The notes below the pieces were generated by a model. That model did no database searches. It was not told the origin of the DNA and saw nothing but the letters and a program-made list of their open reading frames with translations. A program made the translations under genes and the position numbers. From Gnetum montanum (taxonomy: Eukaryota > Streptophyta > Gnetopsida > Gnetales > Gnetaceae), in assembly GCA_015680685.1 (NCBI GenBank), contig MNCI01008366.1, forward strand, positions 739,686 through 803,685: DNA of 64,000 nt, read 5' to 3'. Shown one piece after another: positions 11,254 to 20,620 of the stretch; positions within the stretch are counted from its first letter, which is position 1, and each line of letters opens with the position of its first letter.

Positions 11254-12408
11254 AGATTCATCGTTAAAGATGGTATATTATAGAGAAAGGATTTTCGAGG
11301 AGTTTTATTGGAATGTGTTCATAATGATCAAATTAGTTTCATTTTGAAACAATTTCATGACCATTTGAATTTATTTTATGAATCCCCTAAATCGACTATG
11401 TAACATATACTTCGATATGGATATTACTAGCCTTCCATGTATCAAGACATTAATTCAAAAATTTAAAAATGCTATAAATGTCAAATTCATGGACCCAAGA
11501 TTAGAAGGGCTAGAGCCCCTTTAAAGCCAGTTGTTGCAAATAGACCATTTCAGCAATGGGGTTTGGATTTTATTGGTACAATTACTCCTTCAAGAGTTGG
11601 ACACAAGTCTATTCTCACAACTACTGATTATTTCACTAAATGGTCTGAAGTAAAGGCTCTAAGAGGAAGTTCGGCATCAGACGTGAATAAGTTCCTAGAA
11701 GATCACATTCTAAATAAATTTGGTCTACCCAAAGTATTAGTGTCAGACAATGGTCTCGCCTTCAAATCCGAAGAGTTTATCAGATGGACATCTAAAAAAT
11801 CCATTTTCTTATTTTCCTCATCAAATTATTATCCTCAGGGAAATGGCCTAGTAGAATCCACCAATAAAAAGCTTATCGCTTATATCAAGAAATCGATAGA
11901 TGGGAATCCAGGAAATTGGATCGATTATCTACAATCTGCATTATGGTAAGATCAAATTAGATTCAAAAAAGCTATTAGGACATCACCATATAACTTAGTT
12001 TATGGTTTGCCAGCAAGAATTACAAATAAGATTGTAAGCTCAGCTTCTGAATTTGTACAAAGATATAGTGAAAGGACTGACAAAGATAGAAGTTTCATGA
12101 CATTGCTTATTAAAAGAGAAGCTGAAGTAGATAAACCAAGGGATAATTTGTTACAGAATACCTCTCAAGTTAAAAGATGGTTTGATAGGAAAGCTCTGAA
12201 AAGAACTTTCAAGATAGGGGACCTTGTCCTATTATGGAATATGAAGAAACCAAATAAGTTTACCCCGACATGGATTGGTCCCTTTCAAATTACAAAGCAA
12301 TTGTCAGAGGATACTTACAAGTTATCAACTTTGGATGGTATGGAATTGCAATTTCCATATAATGTTTTGCATATAAAACATTATTTGGGACAATTGCATA
12401 CAGCTTGA
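11254..12408 (+). pseudogene. Tat-1 integrase
   Basis: The zinc-binding N-terminus (about 11,340-11,500) is readable but has several stops; CYKCQIHGPK is its C-x2-C part. The core is open at 11,563-11,949, with the DDE residues in WGLDFIGTITPS, VSDNGLAFKSEEF and NGLVESTNKKL. After one TAA at 11,947 the C-terminal part (12,007-12,408) includes the GDLVLLWNMKKPNKFTPTWIG module found at gypsy integrase ends. It ends at a natural-looking stop 2.4 kb from the element's right LTR end structures. Confidence 0.85.
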
Positions 12409-12789
12409 AGATGTCATTACACAAAATAATATATGTATATACTATTAGGTAAATATTACTAGGAATATAGTATCAATTAATATGTTTAATTATGCTTTAT
12501 TTAGATTAGAAAATAATTTTCCTTCAAGTGAGACAAGTGGAAGCCTACAAGTGAAACAAGTGGAATTCTACAATTGTGACAAGTGGAGAAGGTGGCTCAT
12601 CCACTACTTGGTGAGGATTATGAGAAATGGTTAGAATGCCCAAAAAGAAGGAAACTTGGTTGCAGATTCTTGGGGGGAATTTCAAATTTTTAGTACCTAT
12701 AAAAAGAGGGTTAGGTTGCCTAAGATTTCATCATCTTTCAATTCAAGTTGAGTAGGGAAAGTAAGAGAGAGCTAATTTGAAAGAGGGAG

Positions 12790-13110
12790 ATGGAGTTTGG
12801 TAGAGCAATGAGAAAGCCTTTTATTCCATATGTGATGGGATGTTGCCCTGAGCATGTATTGAAGGCTTACCTAAAGGCTAGATCTTGTGGAGCTCCAAAA
12901 GAGTGTCCTTTTATGGCTTGGTTGTCCGATGAATTTTCTTTTCTCACTAGAGGTTTGGAGATAGAGTCCAATGTTTGGGGGCCTTACCAAGATTGCACTA
13001 AAGAGGAAGAGAAAAGAGGAGAGCAACCAACCAATGAAGAGTCATCATGGGGATGGGGAGAAGCCTTTGTCTCCCAAAAGGAAAATGAAGGACCTAATGG
13101 AGAAGAATAG
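12790..13110 (+). CDS. Extra 3' reading frame of Tat-1, unrecognised
   Basis: A 106-codon frame lies between integrase and the 3' LTR, the position where some plant retrotransposons carry an additional gene. It starts MEFGRAMRKPFIPYVMG, has a Cys-containing segment (CCPEHV...CGAPKECPF) and ends in a Glu/Lys-rich tail. After the TAG at 13,108 the same frame stays readable to about 13,300, so the original was probably longer. No homology is recognised and no transmembrane segment is evident. It could be a non-functional remnant. Confidence 0.35.
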   Translation: MEFGRAMRKPFIPYVMGCCPEHVLKAYLKARSCGAPKECPFMAWLSDEFSFLTRGLEIESNVWGPYQDCTKEEEKRGEQPTNEESSWGWGEAFVSQKENEGPNGEE

Positions 13111-13487
13111 AAGAGCTCATCTGAAAAAGAAAATGAGAAAAGTGCTGAAAAGGAAGCTCCAGTAGATCAAGATGAGAGCTCCACCAAGCCAGAGAACAAC
13201 AGAACAACCTTTATCACATCAGAAATTTCCTATGAAACAGTTAGAGAGATGAGGATTCCTACTAGAGTAACCCTCATTATTCAGTTTCCATCCCAAGAAT
13301 AGTCCATGAAGGACTTGATAATGTACAGTTTGTTATTTTTCTTAGCAATGAGGTTTTTATCCCATCACACCTTATGTTAAATGGGAATTTTCCTCCAAAA
13401 ATATTTCTATTCAGTTGTAAAAATTCAATGAAAGTTTCAGTATGCTTCAGTTTTGAAATGAGGCTGCATAAATTTCTTTAAGCTTTT

Positions 13488-13500
13488 AAGGGGGTAGAAA
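13488..13500 (+). promoter_or_regulatory. Tat-1 polypurine tract
   Basis: AAGGGGGTAGAAA directly abuts the TGTTGGCACA start of the 3' LTR, the position of the plus-strand primer in reverse transcription. It was decisive for placing the LTR start here. Confidence 0.7.
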
Positions 13501-14064
13501 TGTTGGCACATTTAGCCATTTCATGGAACAGCAAAGGTGATAAAATATGAATGAGACAAAGAAAATATTCATATAAAAAATACAATGGTTGTGTCTTATT
13601 GATATGCATAATGTTGAAGGTTTGATTTGGAAATTTGCTGGGTGAACCTATAGCAAAAGAAGACACTAATAAAAGGCTACAGAAGTGTTTCAACTTTCAA
13701 ATGATACTAACGCTCCTGTGTGAGGGGAAGATTGAAAAGAGATTGGAAAGCTTTATCGGTTAAAAAGAGTCAACAATCCCATTCTTGAATACAACAATAA
13801 GAAATTAAAATTAACCTTATTGGAGTCACCATTATAAGATTTCAACGGACGTTTATCCGGCAAAGAGCGGTTCACAGCCACTGTAAGCATTGGCAAGGTA
13901 TTTCAAGAAAAAAATGAATGAAATAGCTATAATTGACAGGAAAACAATCCTGGAATTGTTGCTTTGTTTCTAGATTGGAGCTAATATGGTGCTGTTGCAG
14001 AGTTTCTGTGACCGAATTATCACGTTTTCAATGGGGCACTATTATTCCTCCATAAAAAAAAGGG

Positions 14065-14372
14065 TTGCAGCATCGGGTGCACAGGAAACACTACGGAATA
14101 TCATCGGAGTCAGTGATGCCGCCATAGGAAGTATGCTACCAGACCTCGTGAATGTCATAGGTGATCATACACTTGCCATCATCGTCGTGAGCGCCGCAAG
14201 CGCAGTCCACAGTCCAAGAATCACTGTCATCCCTGTAAAAGAGGTCGTTGGTAACATCCACACCAGTGCTGCAGATCACCACAGTCGAACTCGAATTCAG
14301 AGCTCCAAACAGCAACTCCTCCTCGTCATAGTCGCCGCGACCGTAGGGGCCAATCTGACAACGCCATCGCGC
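14065..14372 (-). pseudogene. Captured PHD-finger gene fragment (MS1/MMD1-like), antisense inside Tat-1 LTR
   Basis: On the minus strand one frame reads from about 14,372 through GDYDEEELLFGALNSSS to a PHD-like end, with WTVDCACGAHDDDGKCM at 14,216 and then HEVW-stop-HT, GGITDSDDIP and FLCTRC. The W-x-VDC-x-CG...DDDG...M spacing with D-I-x-EVW-x-HT is typical of plant PHD proteins of the MALE STERILITY 1 / MMD1 class, chromatin readers acting in the nucleus. Three zinc ligands are lost (Cys to Tyr, Cys to His, Cys to Tyr) and there are two stops, so it is a dead fragment. It is antisense to LTR transcription. The family call is by eye and could be refined to another PHD subfamily. Confidence 0.55.
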
Positions 14373-15136
14373 ACTATCCCAAAAATGATGTACCTATGCA
14401 CCTTGTTTGAAAATGACGATCATAAGCACCAGTAACCACTAGAAAGGCCCGCGTTATTGATCTGTTCTTGTTTGCCGCTTTCTTGGATATTTCTGTAACA
14501 GACATATTTTATATACGGCAAGCAAGAAATTTAGATTTGAGATATCGGCATGAGACAGGTTATAGAAAAAAGAAGAGGTTAGGGTCGGTGTTGTATGTTA
14601 ACTCCGACAGCATGGCTGTGTCTAGCAAACCGCAATTGCAGGAGGTAGCACCAAAAACATGTTAGAGCATGTGTCAGTTCTTATAGGTTTTGCGCAGAGA
14701 TAAGAAAAAGGAAAATGAACCAGCCGATTACGCCCGCTATTCTTGGAACTGTTACTGATTATCCGCGCAATTTACCAGTACAGGGAAGATGAAGAAGATT
14801 TATTTTTAGCCATTGACTCTAAAGACCGTATGCCGCTTTCACCCACATTTACACCAAGGTGTATATCTTATACTACCACTCATTTATAACTTTATGAAAG
14901 CATTGGTGGTTAAAATATTTAACAAACTAATATATATATATAATATCAATTAAATGAAGCTCCTTAGCTTTAATTTTTATTTTTATTTTTTAAAAAACAT
15001 GTAAAGACAGATGCCAATGTTAGCATGATTTTCTCCTAACTTCCCAACTTCCTAACTTGTTTTCCTAACTTGTTGGGCAAGTTACTTGGGAGAGAAGTTA
15101 GCTAAGATATTTTAGAATGTAACTACCTTTGAACCC

Positions 15137-15145
15137 TATAAAAAG
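15137..15145 (+). promoter_or_regulatory. TATA box of Tat-1 3' LTR
   Basis: TATAAAAAG, the same context as 5,509-5,517 in the 5' copy. Confidence 0.6.
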
Positions 15146-16382
15146 GCTTCAGGGGTTAGAAAAAAACAAAGACAGACTTTTGAGGACTTTTTGGGAAGAC
15201 TACTAGCTAGCACTTGGAGCTCTCGCTTGAAGACACATTTTGGGTCTTGGGAAGAGCATTGTAAAGAAGAAATTTTGAAAGATTGCTTGTAAGATGATTG
15301 GCTAAAGAAAAGATTTTAGCCTCTTTGTCATAGTCCTATAAGTTATGTTTTATTTTTATTGTTTAGCTAGTGGTTTGGATAGTATCATCCTTGGCAAGTA
15401 ATTTTGGGATTTTTAGATTGCTCTTATTATTCTTGTTGCCCGATAAAATTTCTATTAAAATTTTTCCATAGAAGTGCTTGTGTTTGAAAGCCTTAAGAGC
15501 ATTTTAGTAGTGAATTCGATTATTATGCAACATATAAGAACTGCTATTGAGATCGTTGTAAGAGAGCCTCTGCTTGTAGTCATGCTGTTGAACGATTCAA
15601 TAGTCAAGAGGGTTCAAAAAATCTTTGGTATTTTGATGGGACCAGAACAGCTTATTTTTATCTTTAAAGTGAATCTCCATGGTATTTCAATCAGAAATTG
15701 TTAAGTCTTTTGAAGGTTCTGTTGAATGCAATTGTTGACATCCATTATCTAGCCAAAATGGAGTCTCGTATGTGGTAGTTCACGCAGCAATTTTTTGGTA
15801 GCATAGTAGGATTGTCTTGAAGAAATTGCTTATTTGAGCCTTGGAAGTTTGAACAATTCGTAGTTATTGAATTTGGGATAGCTTTATTGCGAAGTGTTTA
15901 CTCGTGTAATGTTATCTTGTTTAAATATTTGAGGTCCATGCAAATCTATTTTCTTTTCTATCTATTTCCATCGAATCTTACTCTATTTCTAGTTTTCTTG
16001 TGGAACTATCTCTTTCTCTAGGGAAAATTAGAAGTAGATTCGTAGAGTTGTGCTCAAATGTTTTTACAAAATTTTATTTGTTACAAGTAGGTATTATAAG
16101 GACCACGTAGACTAGGCAATTAAACTAAATAGGAACTCTCAACAACTCACAGTACTTGGCAAAGTTGGCTGAATCTCTTATTGATAAGTCATTTGTAGTT
16201 TACACACAATGCAATCGTTTCATTTTTCACAACCGCACACTGCAACAACACACACACATACTCACATTAACTACTGAGTCTATTTTGAGGTATCTGGGCC
16301 TTGGTGTTGCCAAAGACCAGCAACCACCTAAATCCTGTTCAAGGACACTCATTGGTGGTCGTGTCCCAAATGGTCGCCAACA

Positions 16383-16812
16383 TTTCTATTTGTGCCTTAT
16401 CATTGATAAATCATCCTGAAGGTTGTTGGAAGGGTTAACTTGGAAAAAGTTGATATTTATGTATAATTAAAGTTACTAACCCTTAGGGGAGTTAGAAAAA
16501 ATTTTGAAAAATTACATTGGAAACCTTAAGGTTTATGGCCCCCATGATAAAGATCTTACCTCCAGTAAGTGTAGGATCAAAAAATCAAGTGATTTGGACA
16601 AATGGTTTGAAAGTTATGGGCTTTAGAAGATTTCAGGCTCTGAAAAATTGTAAAAATTCCTTGTGTTATGAGTAAGTGACAAAAAATTCCAAAGTATCCA
16701 ACAGTATATATAGTATTTTTGTAATGTGTCGATGAGGCCTCAATGATGGGGCCCCGTCGACAGGGTTAGCTACGTCAACAAGGCCTCGATGATGCAATTG
16801 TTGACCATCATT
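16383..16812. other. Unassigned segment right of Tat-1, ending in an LTR-like motif array
   Basis: The first ~330 bp match nothing else seen in the window. From 16,715 to 16,812 there is an array with GTCGA-type motifs, GGCCCCGTCGACAGGG and CGTCAACAAGGCC, ending TTGACCATCA. This resembles the U3 end of the Athila-like LTRs, especially Ath-1 at 25,345-25,425. It may be a relic of an LTR inner end, but it does not match the missing part of the Ath-2 LTR. Confidence 0.35.
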
Positions 16813-18428
16813 GACTTTTATTGACTTTGGTCAAACTTTCAAAATACAAGGAATTTTTCAATGAAATTGGGATCAAATGAAAGCTTAGAAGACCAAGAAT
16901 AGTATGAAATCATGAGAAGAGGGTGTTGAAGTTCATAAATTTGAAAAAATAAATAAAATTTGATTTAATGAATGAACGTAATGAAAGATTAGGGAGTACT
17001 AAGTGATTTACACAATGGAAAATATGAAATATAAGATTGTAATAATGTCAAAGATAAGGAACCTTAACTAATCAAGCCAAAAGCTATGTAAGTGGGTCCT
17101 CCCCATAGCAGGCTCATGCATTTTTTGCCCTTGCATAACCTCAACTAAGAAGTCCATGGGCCTCATAGTCAATTTAATGATCGTAACAAGTTAAGGACCA
17201 ACCCAAAAGAATCCACTCAAGAATCCCAATACGTCAGACTAAGACATAGAGCATAACATAGAACTTGGCAGTGAGGTGAGTTATGGCAGCATGGATGGAT
17301 GATAGAGAAGGTGGAATGGAGTTCCAAATTAAGGTCATAAGAAGTACTTTGTGGATTTGTAGTTAAAATGACCCAAGAAGTTCCATCCTCAATCTAGAAC
17401 AAAACCATCTTCTTTCAATGACTTCGCATCGCCACTCTAAGACTGATCCACCCATTCAAGACACAAGAGTACCCCCACAAGAAAACCACTATTTCACAAG
17501 AGGAGAGAGAGGTAGGAAGTGAGGGAGAGAGAGGTAGGAAGTGAGAGAGAGAGAGGGCCTTAGTTAGAGAGGACCTTTAGGTATAGGTGAACATCTTTTG
17601 AGTTCCATAATCAATGCTTGTAACCCTTTTATTTGTCCAAGGGGTGTGCTTTGAATTCCCATTGTGTTTTGTTTTTTTTTTCTTTTTTTTTAAATGGGAA
17701 CCACACCATATGAGGATTTTATTCATGTCAAAGGGGTATGTTTTGAATTCCCATCATTTTTTTTTTATTTTTTGAATGATGGGAACCACACCATGCAATG
17801 ATGTTATTTGGCCTTCTATCATTGGGTGGTACAAAACAATAAGAAGTCCATGGAAAACACTCAAACACTCAAGCAAGAAGAAGAGTACCAAGATCATTGA
17901 GTCCCCTTGAAGTCACACCCTTTACAAACCTTTGGATCCTTTCCAATTCTAGAACTACCAAGGTCACCGATTGATTAAAAGTTTGTTTAATGAAGAAGGA
18001 ACCTCAAATTCCTAGAACAAAGGAAACCATAGAGTTCTTTGGATGGGTGGATGACGTGGACTCACTACCTGTCCCATGAAAAATAAACCATGTCAAAGTT
18101 ATCAGACATCAGAATTCAAAAATAGAAACTAGACATCAACAATCACACATTAAGCACAAACCATCATTAGTAAACAATAACAACAACATTGTGTCCTGCT
18201 AAAATAAAGTAGATTTATTAGCATAATTGAGAAAATATCACACTTAATCAAAAGAAACACAAGAGACAAAATAAAGCAATATATCTAAGAAAGTATAAAA
18301 TAATTAAGAAAATTTACATGTACTAAAAATGATATAAAATTAGAAAAATTTGAAAATAAAAAATTTGTGTAAAGTCAAAAATGTGAAAAACAAAAAGAGT
18401 AGAAAAAACTGAGAGGCCATGGTAATCA
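16813..18428 (-). other. Ath-2 3' non-coding tract between integrase and LTR
   Basis: No coding frame was recognised. The part near 17,090-17,160 (TGGGTCCTCCCCATAGCAGG) is homologous to 50,630-50,700 in Ath-3, so this is an inherited feature of the family. It holds GAGAGGTAGGAAGTGAG repeats (17,500-17,570) and two copies of a T-tract hairpin (17,650-17,790). Confidence 0.55.
17650..17790. repeat. Duplicated T-tract hairpins in Ath-2
   Basis: Two tandem segments each start TTTGAATTCCCAT and end ATGGGAACCACACCAT, with a long T-run between. In the second the stem TTCCCATCATT pairs with AATGATGGGAA (11 bp) around a loop of about 18 nt. The first has an 8-bp stem. Confidence 0.5.
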
Positions 18429-19542
18429 TTAGCATGGATGGCCATCTCCCCCATGACTGAGTTGGAAGGAGGAGATCCAAAAAATAGAATGTCGATGTCC
18501 ATTAGGTGAGGTGGTATTTACACTAGTCAATCTTAGTTCTAGAGAAGGCTTGACTTGTTGGATATTCACCAACTGCTTTTTACTTGGGCTATCAGGTTTG
18601 TAAATTATCATGACCCCAAAGGGATAGGTTTGACCAATTATATAAGATCCGTTCCACAATGTTTGAAATTTTTCCTTTTGAGTTATATGTGTTGGGTTCC
18701 AATAAAGGACCTTATCTCCTGGTTGAAACCTTACTTTCCTAATTCTAAGGTCATGGCGTTGCTTACTGAATGCTTTGCTCACCTCATTCAAAGATAGGAC
18801 CACTAAACGATTCTTGTCTAGCATGTTCAAATTGATCAATCTTTCCTTTTGTGCTAAACTTAGGTTAAGGTTTAGATCACAGGCCATTGAGAGTGTACAG
18901 AGCTTAGATTGAATTGGGAGTGTTGGAAGTTCTCTGTACACTAACTCATAGGGAGAATATCCAATAGGAAGTTTCTAAGTTGATCAATAAGCCCAAAGAG
19001 CATCACTAAGTTTTGTGCTCCAATCCTTCCTATATTTGCTAATGGTTCACATTAATATTTTAGTAATCTCTCAGTTTGTTACCTCTACTGAACCATTAGC
19101 TTGGAGGTGGTAAGGTATTGTTAATTTATGTTCTACCCCTAAGTGTTGCATTAATTTTCTCAATGTGGTACTTGTGACGAGTCCCATTATTAGAAATTAG
19201 TGAACATAGCACCCCAAACCTATTGATGATATGCTGTTAGATAAATCTAGCAGTAGTGGATGATGTGTAGGCTGTAATGGCTACTTCTTCAACCCATTTT
19301 ATGCAACAGTCAACTACTACTATAATATACACTTTCCCATTAGACATGGGTGTGATAGGACCCATGAAGTCAACACCCCATATGTCAAAAGGTTCTAGTG
19401 GTTGAATCCATTGTTGAGGACCTTCCATCCAAGCAATCATCCCCCCATCACATTGAAAATGTTCATAAGACTTGACAAACTTGTGGGCATCCCTAAAGAT
19501 TGTGGGCCAATAGTACCCTACCATTAGAATTTTTATGGCCAT
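18429..19542 (-). pseudogene. Ath-2 integrase
   Basis: On the minus strand from the right: the zinc-binding region and the start of the core (19,237-19,542), with GYYWPTIFRDAH and the first core Asp in WGVDFMGPITP; then a nonsense-rich middle (18,942-19,236); then the C-terminal part (18,429-18,941) with RFQPGDKVLYWNP and FQTLWNGSYIIGQTYPFG, the usual GPF-type module of gypsy integrases. The second and third catalytic residues fall in the broken middle and were not placed. It is inactive. Confidence 0.75.
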
Positions 19543-19623
19543 GCATCTCCTTGCATAGTGGCCTTCACAAGGTCCTTCATGAGCATCTTGGAGAATGCAT
19601 AATTGATCTTCATTAGGGACACA

Positions 19624-19890
19624 TCAATGGATTAGGCCATCAATGCACATCTTAAATAAGTGTCCATTAATTTCCATGAAGTATTTGACCCGATGAAGAA
19701 ATTGTTGTTTTTTCCTAAAATCCAAGTCTTGTGGCATCTCTTGAGTGAGAAGATATGTGAGGATTCCATTATACCATACAAAGGTTGTTGACCATTTATT
19801 CACCACTTTTAACAACTTTTCTTTTTGTTTAGAAGCAAGTTTGGCATTAATGATGACCGGTTTACCATTCTTTAAAAATGCATGTTCCAT
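19624..19890 (-). pseudogene. Ath-2 RNase H to integrase linker fragment
   Basis: An 88-codon stretch with VNKWSTTFVWYNGILTYLLT and KYFMEINGHLFKMCIDGLI, resembling the segment between Athila RNase H and the integrase zinc finger. Only ~315 bp separate it from the protease region on the other side. Ty3/gypsy RT and most of RNase H would need about 1.2-1.5 kb, so they are deleted. Confidence 0.6.
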
Positions 19891-20205
19891 TCCGACTCGT
19901 AAATTTTTTGGTTCTAAGGGCTCTTGCTTAAACTAGTCAAGGATCTCCAACTCCCCCCAACAGTTACCATCATCTTTATTAGAGATTTGGAAATGGACTT
20001 GTTCGATTTTGTCCATGCATTCTACATATGCACAAGTTAAACTCTTAGTTGGTTCCATGCATATTATGCTACTATCTGAATCAGCTATTAGCCACTAGGT
20101 GCCTTTCTACTTTGTGGCTACTATGTACATACACCGTTGAATATTAACTTCTTGTGCATACTAATTACATGACTTAATGTATGTGCTTTTGATGGACGAA
20201 ATATT

Positions 20206-20620
20206 TTACACACAATTACACCTATTGTCACTATACACGATGCATGGAATATGCTTCTTCTCAATTTTTCCTAATTCATTCTCCTTAGATATTTCAAGAC
20301 ATAGGTCCCTTATACCCATTCTTGCATCAACCGTACTTAACCAAGCCCTTCCCATGATGATGGGGAAGTCACTTTTGCAGTTGTCCACTTTGATTATCAG
20401 AAAATCAATAAGATAGGACCACCCACAAACTATGGTCACAATGTCCTCTACTAATCCCAAAGGGACCATAATCAACTGATCTACTAATTCTAAATAGATG
20501 TTGCTCTTCTTAAGAGGTGGTAGGTTCTAGGATTTATACATATCATGGAAGATGAGGTTAACTCTAGAACTAGAGTCAAAAAGATCCTTGCATGGCTCTT
20601 ATCTAGCAATCTGTAGAAAG
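20206..20620 (-). pseudogene. Ath-2 aspartic protease region
   Basis: Minus-strand Athila-like protease: an LFDSSSRVNLI stretch near 20,570-20,600 (active-site loop with the catalytic Asp kept but DSS instead of DSG), then CGWSYLIDFLIIKVDN and FPIIMGRAWLSTVDARMG at 20,320-20,430. It is homologous to 1-320 of Ath-1. Confidence 0.65.

Larger units (their letters stand above)
5111..16382 (+). mobile_element. Tat-1: Ty3/gypsy element with an extra RNase H upstream of RT
   Basis: Plus-strand element: 5'-truncated LTR (5,137-6,752), candidate PBS, gag (6,857-8,124), protease (~8,500), an extra RNase H (~9,020-9,390), RT and original RNase H (9,829-~11,000), integrase (~11,400-12,400), an extra 3' reading frame (12,790-13,110), polypurine tract (13,488-13,500) and full 3' LTR (13,501-16,382). 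All pol pieces from 7,714 to 12,408 lie in one frame and are broken only by stop codons. No TSD is visible (left flank CAAGA, right flank TTTCT), in keeping with a deletion at the left end. The 26 bp at 5,111-5,136 between the Ath-2 LTR and the recognisable Tat-1 LTR look like junction filler. Confidence 0.8.
13501..16382 (+). repeat. Tat-1 3' LTR (2,882 bp), carrying a captured host segment
   Basis: It starts TGTTGGCACATTTAGCC right after a polypurine tract, and this tip matches the tip of the solo LTR at 805. It ends CGCCAACA like the 5' LTR. Positions 14,790-16,382 match the truncated 5' LTR. The TATA box at 15,137 makes U3 about 1.64 kb. A higher-GC block at roughly 13,850-14,780 is unlike the surrounding LTR and holds the PHD-finger fragment. 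Confidence 0.75.

Noticed and set aside
13986-14435. 149-codon plus-strand frame in the Tat-1 LTR
   Set aside because: The recognisable protein (PHD finger) is on the opposite strand; the plus frame is its shadow.
14790-16382. Tat-1 3' LTR starting at the TG at 14,790, where similarity to the 5' LTR begins
   Set aside because: The polypurine tract and the TGTTGGCAC tip shared with the solo LTR place the true start at 13,501; 14,790 is only where the truncated 5' copy begins.
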